Under the pieces are notes generated by a model. It saw nothing but the letters and a program-made list of their open reading frames with translations, made no database searches and had not been told where the DNA came from. The position numbers and the translations under genes were made by a program. Below are positions 1-12,403 of a DNA stretch of 64,000 bases, in pieces. Where the stretch lies: assembly GCA_018241505.1 (NCBI GenBank), contig JAFEDS010000031.1:62001-126000 (forward strand), written 5' to 3'. Source of the DNA: Pseudomonadota bacterium. GTDB lineage: Bacteria > Pseudomonadota > Gammaproteobacteria > Steroidobacterales > Steroidobacteraceae. The stretch's first letter is position 1, and every line of letters begins with the position of its first letter.

Positions 1-1
1 G

Positions 2-1354
2 GTGTTGCTGGCGGCGTTGGCGTCGCACGGCGCTGGGCGATTGCGGGCGGTGCATATCAACCACGGCATTCACCCTAACGCCGCGAAATGGGCGGCTCAT
101 TGCCGCGCATTAGGCCGCCGTCTGGGTGTCAATGTCCGCGTGTTGAAAACCAAAGTTGCGCGCTCGCCGGGCGAGTCGCTCGAGGCCGCGGCCCGCGACG
201 CCCGTTACGCCCTGTTGGCGCAAGACCTCGAGCGCGGCGAGTTCCTGCTGACAGGTCACCACGAAGACGATCAACTCGAGACCGTGCTATTGCAGTTGTT
301 CCGCGGCGCGGGCCTCGCAGGTCTCGCGGCGATGCCGCCAGTCATGCCTTTCGCCCGCGGCTGGCTCGTTCGCCCCCTGTTGTCGCGTTCTCGCACTGAG
401 TTGGAAGACTACGCGCGCGGCACGGGACTGAGTTGGGTGGATGACGACACGAACGCTGACGAATCACTCGACCGCAATTACTTACGGCGCCAGGTGCTCC
501 CCCTGATTCGTGAGCGTTGGAAGGGCGCGGGAGCGGCCGTATCCCGAAGCGCGCGCCACGCTGCCGAAGGGCAGCACTTGCTCGACATGCTCGCGCGCAA
601 TGATGTAGAGCGCGCTTCGAGCGGCGCAGCGTTGTTTGTGCCCGCGCTGCGTGCATTGCAGCCCGATCGGCGGCGCAACGCACTGCGATTCTGGATTATG
701 CAATGCGGCGTGCGCGTTCCGGACACGACGCGCTTGGAGGAGCTCGCAGGGCCCTTGATCGATGCGCGCCCCGATTCGAACCCCAGCGTGACCTGGGGTG
801 ACGTCGAAGTGCAGCGCCACGCGGATTTGCTGACCATCGCGCGTGTTAGTCGCAACGGCGCCGAAGGTGCCGGCGGCGTCGCAGGGCGCGTGGAGCGCCG
901 CAGGCCGCTCGTTGATGCACCGATGCGCCACAGGTCGCTCACTGAAGCGCCCACACGCCGCGGGCGCGATTCGGCGGCGGACGACGGCTATGCCGCACCT
1001 GTTGAATGGGCGTGGAGGACCACGCCGTGCCTCGAGCTCCCCGAGGGAGGTACGCTCGAGCTGAAGGCCGACCCACATGGTCCCATCGACCTCGACATTC
1101 TCCCAGCGCTCGTCACTGTGAGTCGCCGGAGCGGCGGCGAGCGCCTGCGGCCGCGACGTGGCGGTCCACGCCGCACACTCAAGAGCTTATTGCAGGAATC
1201 TCATCTTCCGATTGCGCAGCGGAGCTGCCTTCCCCTCGTCTTTTCGGGGGTGACGCTGCTTGCGGTGGGCGCCCTTTGGGTTGACGAGTCGATTCAAGTG
1301 ACGCCGGGCACGCGCAGCCGGGCTCGCCTGATTCACTCGCAGCCCGTAAGTTGA
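2..1354 (+). CDS. tilS: tRNA(Ile)-lysidine synthase, 5'-truncated
   Basis: This is the 3' part of tilS, cut by the window edge. The enzyme uses ATP to attach lysine to C34 of the CAU-anticodon tRNA-Ile, so that it reads AUA. The visible part starts just after where the SGGxDS P-loop should be. It then shows AVHINHGIHP, the GHHEDDQLETVLLQLFRG segment typical of TilS (usually AHHxDDQAET), DDDTNADESLDRNYLRRQVLPL, and a C-terminal domain ending about 135 bases before pyrG. A low-complexity stretch rich in Arg/Ala/Gly (about residues 280-335) separates the central and C-terminal domains. The GTG at base 2 is only the first in-frame start-like codon, not the true start. tilS upstream of pyrG is a common gammaproteobacterial order. 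Confidence 0.93.
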   Translation: MLLAALASHGAGRLRAVHINHGIHPNAAKWAAHCRALGRRLGVNVRVLKTKVARSPGESLEAAARDARYALLAQDLERGEFLLTGHHEDDQLETVLLQLFRGAGLAGLAAMPPVMPFARGWLVRPLLSRSRTELEDYARGTGLSWVDDDTNADESLDRNYLRRQVLPLIRERWKGAGAAVSRSARHAAEGQHLLDMLARNDVERASSGAALFVPALRALQPDRRRNALRFWIMQCGVRVPDTTRLEELAGPLIDARPDSNPSVTWGDVEVQRHADLLTIARVSRNGAEGAGGVAGRVERRRPLVDAPMRHRSLTEAPTRRGRDSAADDGYAAPVEWAWRTTPCLELPEGGTLELKADPHGPIDLDILPALVTVSRRSGGERLRPRRGGPRRTLKSLLQESHLPIAQRSCLPLVFSGVTLLAVGALWVDESIQVTPGTRSRARLIHSQPVS

Positions 1355-1422
1355 CACTCCAAGGCCCTCCGGCCTCAATCATCTGCGCGTAAGGGGTCGC
1401 GGTGGCGTTCGAGTTGTGGTAA

Positions 1423-5242
<3,820 letters not shown>

Positions 5243-5254
5243 CACAGGTTGTGA

Positions 5255-5317
5255 GACCGTGAGGGCGCGGCGCCGACCGGGCGGCCCCGCTCGGCGGCGT
5301 CCCCGCGCCTCACGGTC
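5255..5317. terminator. long stem-loop between convergent eno and the TraB/GumN gene
   Basis: The arms GACCGTGAGG(G)CGCGG (5255-5270) and CCGCGCCTCACGGTC (5303-5317) are complementary over 15 pairs with a single bulged G. The inner sequence can extend the stem (GCCG/CGGC). There is no T-tract on either strand, so it may act as a bidirectional barrier or mRNA 3'-end stabiliser rather than a classical intrinsic terminator. The right arm includes the stop codon of the minus-strand gene. Confidence 0.5.
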
Positions 5318-6413
5318 CTTCCACCACATACCCCTTCGCGCGCAACGTGGCCAGGATCCCATCGTTGCCCAGCAACCGGTCCATTGATAGCACGGCAAGC
5401 GTCGTCTTGTTTCGGCTGATGGCGTCCTCCGCCTCGATCAACCAGTCTTCCTGCGCACGTGCGACCAGGCTGCGGATCCGCGCGGAGTTCGACACCGCGG
5501 CGAGGCAGGCAATCCGGTCGTCCACGGAGTGTGGCAGCGACCGCAAGGTATCCACATCGCCTAGAGCCCATGCCCGGGCGCGCGCTTGCATGGGGCCCAT
5601 GTCGGTCTCGAGTCGGTTCACGATTGCGGTCAGGCAGGCGATCTCGCCGGCCTTGGGTGTTTCGCCCAGGTCCTTGAGTACATCCACAGGGTCGTCGACC
5701 TTCATTTTGGTCTGATGCACTTTCACACCCTGTTTGTTGGCCAGCTTGAGAACAGTTTTTTGGACCTCGTTTCGCATAGTGAGGCCCGACACGTTCAGCG
5801 CATCGTCCAGCAGTCTCCCGCCGGCCAGCATCGGCCGCAGCTCTTCCAGCTTGTTGTCCTTCGGCGCGAAGCGAGCTTTCAATGCTGAGAAGCGTTTGTA
5901 CAAGTCCGGAGGCAACTGCTCCCGCAACTTCGTGTGGTCGGGGCTCTTCTGGATTTTTCGCCAGGTAAAATACAGCCGCACGGCCGTGAAGGGATTCGCG
6001 CCGACGCCAATCGAAGGCCATGCCGGAATGACTTCCTGCGTTTCGTGCAGAAGCGTTTCCACCGAATCGGATTGCCAGGTCATTCTGCGAGGCAGCGGGG
6101 AGATGGTTCCGAGGATCCACAGCGCGTGATCGCCCTTGGTGACGCGCCACATACGGGGACCTTCGTGCTTGCCTTCGACGACCACCTCCTCGGGTGGTGC
6201 CTGTTCCGCCGCCGCTGGCGATCCAGCCGAGTCCGTCGCCGCTATCAGGTTGGGACGAGCCCACCGCGCTGCGCCGTGAACCTTGATGGCCTCAACGGCC
6301 AGGGCCGCGCCGATTGTTGCGATGATGGCGCAGGCGGCGACAGCACCTTTTGCCACGACGTGAGCCGCGGCGCGTTGCAGGCGCTTCCGTGAATTCGAGC
6401 CAATTCCTCTCAT
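5310..6413 (-). CDS. TraB/GumN family protein
   Basis: 367 aa. There is one hydrophobic segment near the N-terminus (about residues 20-42, rich in Ala/Ile/Val), consistent with a signal anchor or a long signal peptide. It is followed by the LWILGTISPLP(R)RMTW motif typical of the TraB/GumN (TIKI-like) fold. A second conserved region lies towards the C-terminus (DRIACLAAVSNSAR and LSMDRLLGNDGILATLRAKGY). Family members are predicted membrane-associated or periplasmic metalloproteases or hydrolases, but no specific substrate can be read here. The gene is convergent with eno and divergent from ftsB, interrupting the usual eno-ftsB order. I am confident in the family but not in the function. Confidence 0.8.
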   Translation of the reverse strand: MRGIGSNSRKRLQRAAAHVVAKGAVAACAIIATIGAALAVEAIKVHGAARWARPNLIAATDSAGSPAAAEQAPPEEVVVEGKHEGPRMWRVTKGDHALWILGTISPLPRRMTWQSDSVETLLHETQEVIPAWPSIGVGANPFTAVRLYFTWRKIQKSPDHTKLREQLPPDLYKRFSALKARFAPKDNKLEELRPMLAGGRLLDDALNVSGLTMRNEVQKTVLKLANKQGVKVHQTKMKVDDPVDVLKDLGETPKAGEIACLTAIVNRLETDMGPMQARARAWALGDVDTLRSLPHSVDDRIACLAAVSNSARIRSLVARAQEDWLIEAEDAISRNKTTLAVLSMDRLLGNDGILATLRAKGYVVEGP

Positions 6414-6521
6414 CTACAACCCTTCGACCGGCCTTGGGTCCCGAGAATTCCCATTTTCCCCCAGTCGCAGTTATCGCTCCTGCTTCGCGAGCGGTAGCGA
6501 GTCTGATAGGCTATCCAGCTC

Positions 6522-6842
6522 ATGAAGTGGCTCGCCTCGGCCTTGCTGATTGTTGTCGTCCTGCTGCAGTACCGGATATGGCTGTCAGACGATGGCGTCC
6601 GCGACGTGCGCCGTCTCGAGACGGCAGTCGCGACGCAGCGAGCCGAAAACGACCAGCTCGCCGAGCGTAACCGGCAGCTCGCGGCCGAAGTGCGCGACTT
6701 GAAGTCGGGAATGGGGGCACTGGAGGAGCGCGCTCGGAGCGATCTCGGCATGATCGCAGGCAACGAGACGTTTTATCAGGTCGTTCCGCCGCATTCCGTT
6801 GCGCAGGGTACTGATCATCACACGCGGACCGCTGCGCGGTAG
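6522..6842 (+). CDS. ftsB: cell division protein FtsB
   Basis: 106 aa. FtsB joins FtsL and FtsQ in the divisome and links septal peptidoglycan synthesis to FtsN activation. The protein has the expected plan: a very short cytoplasmic N-terminus, one membrane segment (about residues 4-21, WLASALLIVVVLLQYRIWL), and a periplasmic coiled coil (LETAVATQRAENDQLAERN..LAAEVRDLK). The ending ERARSDLGMIAGNETFYQVV is diagnostic of the DivIC/FtsB family. Its position immediately upstream of ispD is the standard gammaproteobacterial arrangement. Confidence 0.95.
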   Translation: MKWLASALLIVVVLLQYRIWLSDDGVRDVRRLETAVATQRAENDQLAERNRQLAAEVRDLKSGMGALEERARSDLGMIAGNETFYQVVPPHSVAQGTDHHTRTAAR

Positions 6843-6866
6843 CGGTTTCCCAGGTCGAGGCTCTCC

Positions 6867-7754
6867 ATGCGTTACTGGCTAGTCATGCCGGCTGCGGGCG
6901 TGGGTCGCCGCTTCGGCGAAAACATACCCAAACAATACGCGGACCTTCACGGCCGGACCGTCATTGAATGGTCCATGGCGCCGTTCCTGTACGACTCCCG
7001 CTGTTTGGGTCTCGTCGTTGTCCTAGGGCAGGGTGATGCGTACTGGCCAAAAGTCGCCGGGCGCTTGCCCGACGTAACAGATACAACGAGGGCAAGCGGA
7101 GCGGTCCTGGCTGCTGCCTTGGCGGATGCTACCCGGGTCGCGGAGCGCGCCGCGGAGCGTACCGGCGGAGCCGACACGGATGGATTCAGCGATCCCGGGC
7201 TGAGTCTTCCGACAGTGCCTGCCGTGACTCTGCCCAAAGTGACGACTGCGACTGGAGGGGGCGAACGCAGTCATTCCGTGCGCAATGGCTTGGCGGCCTT
7301 GATGGGTCGCGCGGCTAGCGATGATTGGGTACTAGTGCACGACGCCGCTCGCCCCTGCGTATCCCGGCAGGATGTAGACCGGCTGTTGGATCGAGTTCAG
7401 ACGCACGCGACGGGCGGAATTCTGGCGGCGCCGGCGGCCGATACGCTCAAGCGAGCAGGCGAGAACAAAGAGATCATCCAGACGATCGACCGGACGAGTT
7501 TGTGGCGTGCGCTAACCCCACAAATGTTTCGATACGGTCGGTTGTGTGAGGCGCTCGACCGGGCACACGCTGAAGGCCGGACACCTACGGACGAGGCGCA
7601 GGCACTAGAGTGGATCGGCGAGCGGCCGCTCGTCGTTGAGGGTTCCACCACCAATTTAAAGATTACGAGCGCGGATGACCTGGTGATTGCGGTAGCCCTG
7701 TTGGCGGCCCACTCCGGCGTCGGCGGCGACGAATCAGGAGATCAGACGACGTGA
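6867..7754 (+). CDS. ispD: 2-C-methyl-D-erythritol 4-phosphate cytidylyltransferase (with internal insertion)
   Basis: 295 aa, against about 225-240 for typical IspD. It forms CDP-ME from MEP and CTP in the non-mevalonate isoprenoid pathway. Recognisable parts are [20 protein letters not shown] (CTP-binding loop), [19 protein letters not shown] (usually GGxERxxSV), [51 protein letters not shown] and a C-terminal [10 protein letters not shown]. The extra length is mainly one insertion of about 45 residues (about residues 75-125, Ala/Thr/Gly rich) between the LP and GGGERSHSV segments. The active-site motifs are intact, so the enzyme is probably functional. The stop overlaps ispF by 4 bases (GTGA). 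Confidence 0.95.
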   Translation: MRYWLVMPAAGVGRRFGENIPKQYADLHGRTVIEWSMAPFLYDSRCLGLVVVLGQGDAYWPKVAGRLPDVTDTTRASGAVLAAALADATRVAERAAERTGGADTDGFSDPGLSLPTVPAVTLPKVTTATGGGERSHSVRNGLAALMGRAASDDWVLVHDAARPCVSRQDVDRLLDRVQTHATGGILAAPAADTLKRAGENKEIIQTIDRTSLWRALTPQMFRYGRLCEALDRAHAEGRTPTDEAQALEWIGERPLVVEGSTTNLKITSADDLVIAVALLAAHSGVGGDESGDQTT

Positions 7755-8233
7755 GAATAGGTTCGGGAGTCGACGTACATACCTTTGGGCCGGGCGACTT
7801 TGTCATGCTGGGCGGAGTCAAGGTTCCACACACCCACGGTGTCGTTGCTCACTCTGACGGCGACGTGATACTGCACGCGCTGTGCGACGCGTTGCTCGGG
7901 GCGGCTGGCCTCGGCGACATCGGTCAGCATTTCAAGGACACCGACCCGCAATGGCGCGGGGCTGACAGCAGAACCTTCGTTCGATCCATCATGAACATGC
8001 TTCTGATCCGCAAATTGCGTGTAGGCAATGCGGACATCACAGTGCTCGCGGAGTCGCCGAAAATCGGGCCGGTGCGCGATGAAATTCGCAAGCAGGTAGC
8101 GGAGCTCCTCGAAGTCACCGAAGAGTTCGTCAATGTGAAGGCGACCACCACCGAGAAACTCGGGTTTCTCGGGCGCAAAGAGGGTATCGCCGCACAAGCC
8201 GTTGTGCTGCTGCTCGACTCGCGCGGTCGCTGA
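7751..8233 (+). CDS. ispF: 2-C-methyl-D-erythritol 2,4-cyclodiphosphate synthase
   Basis: 160 aa, the usual IspF size. It cyclises CDP-ME-2-phosphate to MEcPP with loss of CMP. The N-terminus [15 protein letters not shown] holds the Asp and His metal ligands of the DxH motif. It is followed by [20 protein letters not shown], a substrate-binding and metal-binding stretch, then [22 protein letters not shown], and near the end [22 protein letters not shown]. The GTG start overlaps the ispD stop codon. Confidence 0.97.
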   Translation: MRIGSGVDVHTFGPGDFVMLGGVKVPHTHGVVAHSDGDVILHALCDALLGAAGLGDIGQHFKDTDPQWRGADSRTFVRSIMNMLLIRKLRVGNADITVLAESPKIGPVRDEIRKQVAELLEVTEEFVNVKATTTEKLGFLGRKEGIAAQAVVLLLDSRGR

Positions 8234-8238
8234 CGAGA

Positions 8239-9381
8239 GTGAGTGCCGGCGAACCACCCGGCGCGCAGCCCGGCAGCTCAACGGCGGCTGAAGGCGTTGA
8301 CGTGCCCACCGGCGGCCCAACCTCCGCGAGCGCCACGTGGCCGGCGGCGGCGCTCGATCCGCCGCGGGCGTTTGGCCCGCCGCTCAGCTCCGGTGTCCTA
8401 CGCACCCAACCGGACGACTTCGTTGTCGAAGAAGACCTGGGTTTCACGCCGGCCGGTACCGGTCAGCACGTGCTGTTGAAGGTCCGTAAGCGCGATGCAA
8501 ACACCCAGTGGGTTGCGCGCGAGCTTGCGCGAATCTGCCGATGTCGCCCGATGGACGTGGGATTTGCCGGTCTGAAGGACCGTCGAGCCGTTGCCATCCA
8601 GTGGTTCACCGTCCCCAAGTCGTCACAGTCGTTGGAAGCCTGGTCGACTGTGAAGACATCTGAATTCGAGGTGCTGGAAGCCCACGCGCACACCCGCAAG
8701 CTGCCACGCGGCGCACTGGCGGGAAATGGCTTTGTCATTCGAGTGCGTAATGTAACGGTGACAGACCAACAGCTTGCGGATCGAGTTGCCCAGATTACGC
8801 ATCGCGGTGTACCCAACTATTTTGGGCCGCAACGTTTTGGGCGTCAGGGTTCAAATCTCGCGCGGATTTCTGCTGGACTGCGGACGCTCCGGATGCCGGA
8901 GCGCGGTTTCGTGCTGTCGGCGGCGCGGAGTTTGATCTTCAATGTTGTCCTGGCGCAGCGTGTGCGGGACGAAAGTTGGGATCGGTTGGAGGCGGGCGAC
9001 GTTGCCAATCTCGATGGGCGCGGTAGTGTCTTTGCAGTTGACGCACTCGACGCGACGCTCGTGGAGCGATGCTCAAAGCTCGATATCCATCCGACAGGCC
9101 CCATGTGGGGGCGCGGCAGTCCTACCTCTCATGGGCGTGTGCTGGAGCTGGAGAGCGCGGTGGGGGCGCAATTGCCCGACGCCGCTGCGTTGGTCCACGA
9201 GGCGGGGATGAATCAGGAGCGTCGCAGCTTGCGCCTCACCGTGCGAAATTTGGAATGGACCCGAGAACCTGATGCGGTGGTGCTGCGGTTTCGGCTGATG
9301 CGGGGAAGTTTCGCTACGACGGTGATTCGCGAGATGTTCGACGCCGTCAGTGCCGATGGCGAACCCGAAGGCGATGCGTGA
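8239..9381 (+). CDS. truD: tRNA pseudouridine(13) synthase TruD
   Basis: 380 aa. It isomerises U13 of tRNA-Glu. The catalytic Asp lies in VGFAGLKDRRAVAIQWF. FVVEEDLGF, the RNYFGPQRFG-like segment (VPNYFGPQRFGRQG) and LRFRLMRGSFATTVIREM support the family. About 50 residues precede the region where most TruD proteins begin (GVLRTQPDDFVVEE). This extension is Pro/Ala/Gly/Ser rich and starts at a GTG 6 bases after the ispF stop. No internal ATG would give a shorter form, so either the extension is real or translation starts at an internal GTG. ispD-ispF-truD is a standard cluster. Confidence 0.93.
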   Translation: MSAGEPPGAQPGSSTAAEGVDVPTGGPTSASATWPAAALDPPRAFGPPLSSGVLRTQPDDFVVEEDLGFTPAGTGQHVLLKVRKRDANTQWVARELARICRCRPMDVGFAGLKDRRAVAIQWFTVPKSSQSLEAWSTVKTSEFEVLEAHAHTRKLPRGALAGNGFVIRVRNVTVTDQQLADRVAQITHRGVPNYFGPQRFGRQGSNLARISAGLRTLRMPERGFVLSAARSLIFNVVLAQRVRDESWDRLEAGDVANLDGRGSVFAVDALDATLVERCSKLDIHPTGPMWGRGSPTSHGRVLELESAVGAQLPDAAALVHEAGMNQERRSLRLTVRNLEWTREPDAVVLRFRLMRGSFATTVIREMFDAVSADGEPEGDA

Positions 9382-9416
9382 CGCGACGCGCGCGGCCCCA
9401 AGCCGCCTGCGCTCGC

Positions 9417-9466
9417 GCCTCGAGGCCCACGCGCGCTTGCCTCAAGGCCCACACGCGCTTGCCTCA
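9417..9466. repeat. two-unit 22-base tandem repeat plus partial third unit
   Basis: Unit 1 is at 9417-9438 and unit 2 at 9439-9460. They differ at only 2 positions (core AGGCCCAC.CGCGCTT), and the first six bases of a third unit follow. The repeat lies between the truD stop and the end of the minus-strand Smr gene, outside both coding regions. No function can be assigned. Confidence 0.6.
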
Positions 9467-9505
9467 TCGCTAAGCTGCATTGGTCAGCCGCGTCGGCCGC
9501 CAAAG

Positions 9506-10075
9506 CTAACCTCTCCCGGGCCCCACCGCCTTGACTGGCCAAGTCGCCAGCAACACGTACAGCGCCCCTGTGCCGCCGTCCACCTGCCGCGCTGACACGT
9601 ACGCCAGCACCGGCGCAACGCGGCGCAAGACACCACTAATCGCGCTCTTCAACACCGGCCCCCTATGCCCCGATCGCAATCCCTTCCCATGGACGATCCG
9701 CACGCACCGGAATTGATGTTCCAGCGCCTTCGCAAGAAACGCCCGCACCGCTTCCTTGGCTTCCGCCACGGTGAGACCATGCAGGTCGATCTCCGCCTGA
9801 ACGCGGTACTGACCACGGCGGAGCTTTCGCAGGACAGTCTTTTGGATCCCCTCTCGGGCGAATACCAGCTCTTCGCCACTTGCGAGCTCAGGATCGCCCG
9901 TGTCGGTGTACAAGCTCTCCTGCAGCACTGCGTAACGATCTGCGCGCGTAAATCGCGCCTTTGGCGGCGGACGCCGCGCGGGCTCGGCCGCGGGGACGTC
10001 GAAAGCTAGAGGCTTGACGTCCCGTACTGCTTCGCGGAAGAGGTCGGCATCGTCGTCTTCAAGCTTGGGATTCAC
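9506..10075 (-). CDS. Smr-domain protein (MutS2 C-terminal-like)
   Basis: About 189 aa. The C-terminal half is an Smr domain, with EIDLHGLTVAEAKEAVRAFL, VRIVHGKGLRSG, VLKSAI..VLRRVAPVLAYVSA and a final GGTGALYVLL, the conserved LDLHG and HGxG motifs of this nuclease/RNA-binding fold. The acidic N-terminus (NPKLEDDDADLFREAVRDVKPL) is typical of the short stand-alone Smr proteins of proteobacteria. I place the start at GTG 10075: it has a GGAG sequence five bases upstream, and a TATAAT lies about 30 bases further up. An ATG at 10105 overlaps that TATAAT and would leave no leader. The gene is divergent from surE. Confidence 0.88.
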   Translation of the reverse strand: MNPKLEDDDADLFREAVRDVKPLAFDVPAAEPARRPPPKARFTRADRYAVLQESLYTDTGDPELASGEELVFAREGIQKTVLRKLRRGQYRVQAEIDLHGLTVAEAKEAVRAFLAKALEHQFRCVRIVHGKGLRSGHRGPVLKSAISGVLRRVAPVLAYVSARQVDGGTGALYVLLATWPVKAVGPGRG

Positions 10076-10103
10076 GCTAGCTCCGCGAAATGGAGTCAAA
10101 AAC

Positions 10104-10109
10104 ATTATA
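10104..10109 (-). promoter_or_regulatory. -10 element for the Smr gene
   Basis: A perfect TATAAT lies on the minus strand about 29 bases upstream of the GTG start at 10075, followed by a GGAG ribosome-binding site at 10081-10084. No convincing TTGACA-like -35 is visible 16-18 bases upstream. This is a moderate prediction whose main value is in fixing the start codon. Confidence 0.5.
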
Positions 10110-10179
10110 GTGACGCGCCTTTTACTGGCTCCAGCCTCCGGGCACTGTTTCGGCACAACCTATTGAAGACGCAGACTGC

Positions 10180-10938
10180 TTGAAAATACTGGTCAGCAAC
10201 GATGACGGCTTCCGGGCGGAGGGCATCCGCCGGCTCCGCGAAGCACTGTCCACTCTCGCCGAAGTGACGGTGGTCGCTCCGGACCGCAATCGGAGCGGAG
10301 CGAGCAACTCGCTGACGCTGGATGTCCCCCTGCGGGTCTTCGAGGCGGAGCCGGGCGTCTACTACGTGCCGGGTACACCGACCGACTGCGTTCATCTGGC
10401 TGTCTCGGGCCTGTTTGACCATTCGCACGACATGGTGGTTTCGGGGGTCAATGACGGACCCAACCTCGGCGACGATGTCCTGTATTCGGGGACGGTTGCC
10501 GCGGCAATCGAAGGGCGCTTCCTCGGACTTTCCACAATCGCCGTCTCACTGAATACCTCATCCGGCAGCGGCCGAAATTTTCAGGCGGGAGCGGAAGTGG
10601 CGCGGTTGCTGGTTGCACAGTTACTGCGCAAACCCCTCGAACGCGCTTTAATCTTGAACATCAATGTACCGGACCTGCCCATCGGCCAGATTCGGGGGTT
10701 CCGCACCACGCGGCTCGGCTTCCGACACCCCTCGGAGCCTGTCGTGCCGGCCAAGGATCCCCATGGGCGACCTGTTTATTGGGTGGGCCCGGCCGGACCT
10801 AAGAACGAGGCGGGACCGGGCACTGATTTTCATGCCGTCTCCGAAGGGTACGTGTCGGTGACGCCGTTACAAATTGATCTAACCCGGCATTCCGCACTGC
10901 CGGTGGTGCAGAGTTGGCTGGAAGGTATTGATGGTTGA
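10180..10938 (+). CDS. surE: 5'/3'-nucleotidase SurE
   Basis: 252 aa. SurE is a metal-dependent nucleoside monophosphate phosphatase linked to stationary-phase survival. The N-terminus [15 protein letters not shown] carries the double-Asp metal site. [51 protein letters not shown] and the late [10 protein letters not shown] stretch are all family hallmarks. The start is a TTG, because the codon directly before KILVSNDDG is the only start-type codon in the expected place. The end overlaps pcm by 8 bases, as in the surE-pcm pair of many gammaproteobacteria. Confidence 0.95.
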   Translation: MKILVSNDDGFRAEGIRRLREALSTLAEVTVVAPDRNRSGASNSLTLDVPLRVFEAEPGVYYVPGTPTDCVHLAVSGLFDHSHDMVVSGVNDGPNLGDDVLYSGTVAAAIEGRFLGLSTIAVSLNTSSGSGRNFQAGAEVARLLVAQLLRKPLERALILNINVPDLPIGQIRGFRTTRLGFRHPSEPVVPAKDPHGRPVYWVGPAGPKNEAGPGTDFHAVSEGYVSVTPLQIDLTRHSALPVVQSWLEGIDG

Positions 10939-11593
10939 CGTTCGACTCGCTGGGATAGGCATGACGTCCGCGCGGACGCGGGATCGTCTCGTGCAACGGC
11001 TGCGCGATCAGGGCATAACGAACCTGGCCGTTTTGGATCGAATCAAAAATGTGCCGCGGCATATCTTCGTGGATGAGGCGCTCGGCAGTCGTGCCTACGA
11101 AGACACCGCGCTTCCGATTGGCTTCGGTCAAACCATTTCTCAGCCCTACATAGTTGCGCGGATGACCGAAGCGCTGCTCGAAGGCGGTCCACTTCATAGC
11201 GTCCTAGAGGTAGGAACCGGTTGCGGTTACCAGACCGCCGTCCTTTCGCCTTTGGTTGAGCGTTTGTACACGATCGAGCGCATTGAGCCCTTAATGCTTC
11301 GAGCCAAAGAGCGCATCAAGGAACTTGGGATACGCAACGTCCGATTCCGCTATGGCGATGGCATACCCGGATGGAAGGCGCACTCGCCGTTTGATGGGAT
11401 ACTTGTTGCCGCGGCCCCACTGACAGTGCCGGAAGCGCTCATTCAGCAGTTGAAAGTCGGCGGCCGCCTGCTCGTGCCCGTGGGCGCGGAGGGCGAGCAA
11501 CAGTTGATTCGCTTCACGCGCAAGGAACAGCGGATCGAAAAGGAGTCCCTGGGGCCGGTCGCGTTCGTACCGCTGCTCGGGGGCATGGCCTGA
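10931..11593 (+). CDS. pcm: protein-L-isoaspartate O-methyltransferase
   Basis: 220 aa. It methylates L-isoaspartyl residues of aged proteins with SAM to start their repair. Visible features are [33 protein letters not shown] (a near-diagnostic PIMT block, given in part), the SAM motif [15 protein letters not shown], and the C-terminal [11 protein letters not shown]. The ATG at 10931 overlaps the surE coding end. In many relatives nlpD and rpoS follow, but here the next 430 bases hold no gene. Confidence 0.95.
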   Translation: MVDVRLAGIGMTSARTRDRLVQRLRDQGITNLAVLDRIKNVPRHIFVDEALGSRAYEDTALPIGFGQTISQPYIVARMTEALLEGGPLHSVLEVGTGCGYQTAVLSPLVERLYTIERIEPLMLRAKERIKELGIRNVRFRYGDGIPGWKAHSPFDGILVAAAPLTVPEALIQQLKVGGRLLVPVGAEGEQQLIRFTRKEQRIEKESLGPVAFVPLLGGMA

Positions 11594-12025
11594 TCGAGAA
11601 TCTCAACATTAAGTGACGCGCCCAACTCACTGAACTTGAAGGTCTTTGTTCAGGGTTTTGGCAGAGTTGGGGGTGCCGCCCAAAAAAGCTTGGTATTTCA
11701 GTGGCCTAGCGATCGCCCGGAGCGGCGGCAGCGGCTGTTGGGACGACGTTGGAAGGTGAAAACTCTTTGGTTCGCAAAGCACTTGCGCAACTATCTGGCA
11801 CACAGTTAACATCCGCGCTGTCGCCTAACAACGACATTCCGCTCAGGCCGAGCGGCCTGAAGAAGACACAGGGAGGAGGGGAGTCGAAACAAAAGCAATA
11901 AGGCGGCAAGAAAAAGAAAATAACGACAGTTGTTCGAGTCTGTCAGCTTCGAATGATTGTTAGATTGATTGGTTGAGCTTCTCCCCCTGTGTCTTCTTCA
12001 GGCCGCTGGCGCGGCCCTTCGTTCA
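11594..12025. other. gene-free intergenic region after pcm
   Basis: 432 bases lie between pcm and the minus-strand Mth938-like gene. No ORF with recognisable protein features is present. The region is locally more AT-rich than its surroundings (about 11885-11975) and contains a 23-base perfect inverted repeat whose arms are themselves REP-like (listed separately). It may contain a 3'-end structure for both convergent genes. Confidence 0.6.
11851..12007. repeat. 23-base perfect inverted repeat flanking a 111-base AT-rich core
   Basis: The left arm (11851-11873) starts AGCGGCCTGAAG and ends GACACAGGG. The right arm (11985-12007) is its exact reverse complement. The spacer is 11874-11984. Next to the left arm is a small palindrome, CAGGCCG-AG-CGGCCTG (11844-11859). 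Next to the right arm is GGCCGC-TGGC-GCGGCC (12001-12016). This looks like a pair of REP-like palindromes in inverted orientation (a BIME-like unit), or a small non-coding mobile element. No transposase is present. Confidence 0.65.
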
Positions 12026-12397
12026 TCACTTCAGGAATAAAGCGGCGGCGACCCGCCGGTCCTCCTGGACCAGGATATTGAAAGTCCGGCACGCTGCTCC
12101 CAGGTCCATCACTTCCAGACCGATGCGTTGCTCGGCGAACGCCAGGCGAATTGGCGCGGGTGCGAAGCGTTGACGGGCGCCGGTGCCGAGCAGAACCAAC
12201 TCCGGGCGCAGCTCGAAGATGGGCTCGAGATGATTCAACTGCAGCTCATCGAGGCTGGCGGGCGGCCAGTTCGCGATCAGGGCGTCGGCCATGACAATGC
12301 AGCTCGAGCGGATGCTGTGCTCGCCGATCCGCAACTCTTCGGCTGAGTACGAACGGATGGCATTGGCGCTGGCATTGTTTTCGAGAGTGAACTTCAT
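12026..12397 (-). CDS. Mth938-like (Xcc1710/DUF498) domain protein
   Basis: 123 aa, a single-domain protein. The fold family (Mth938-like, related to the NDUFAF3 complex I assembly factor) is suggested by the pattern of a short N-terminal strand region and SCIVMADALIANWPPASLDE, then PELVLLGTGARQRFAP, then GLEVMDLGAACRTFNILVQEDRRVAAALF. The biochemical role of bacterial members is not established. It is convergent with pcm across the inverted-repeat region. Its ATG is only 6 bases downstream of a TATACT on the same strand, so its mRNA may be leaderless. Confidence 0.85.
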   Translation of the reverse strand: MKFTLENNASANAIRSYSAEELRIGEHSIRSSCIVMADALIANWPPASLDELQLNHLEPIFELRPELVLLGTGARQRFAPAPIRLAFAEQRIGLEVMDLGAACRTFNILVQEDRRVAAALFLK

Positions 12398-12403
12398 GCC
12401 GCC

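Noticed and set aside
770-800. tRNA-like T-arm on the minus strand (GGTTCGAATC)
   Set aside because: It lies inside tilS coding sequence. The flanking bases cannot form the T stem, and no anticodon or acceptor stem is present.
11594-12025. Possible missing nlpD or rpoS remnant after pcm
   Set aside because: No translated frame in the region shows NlpD or sigma-S features; only the inverted repeat is found.
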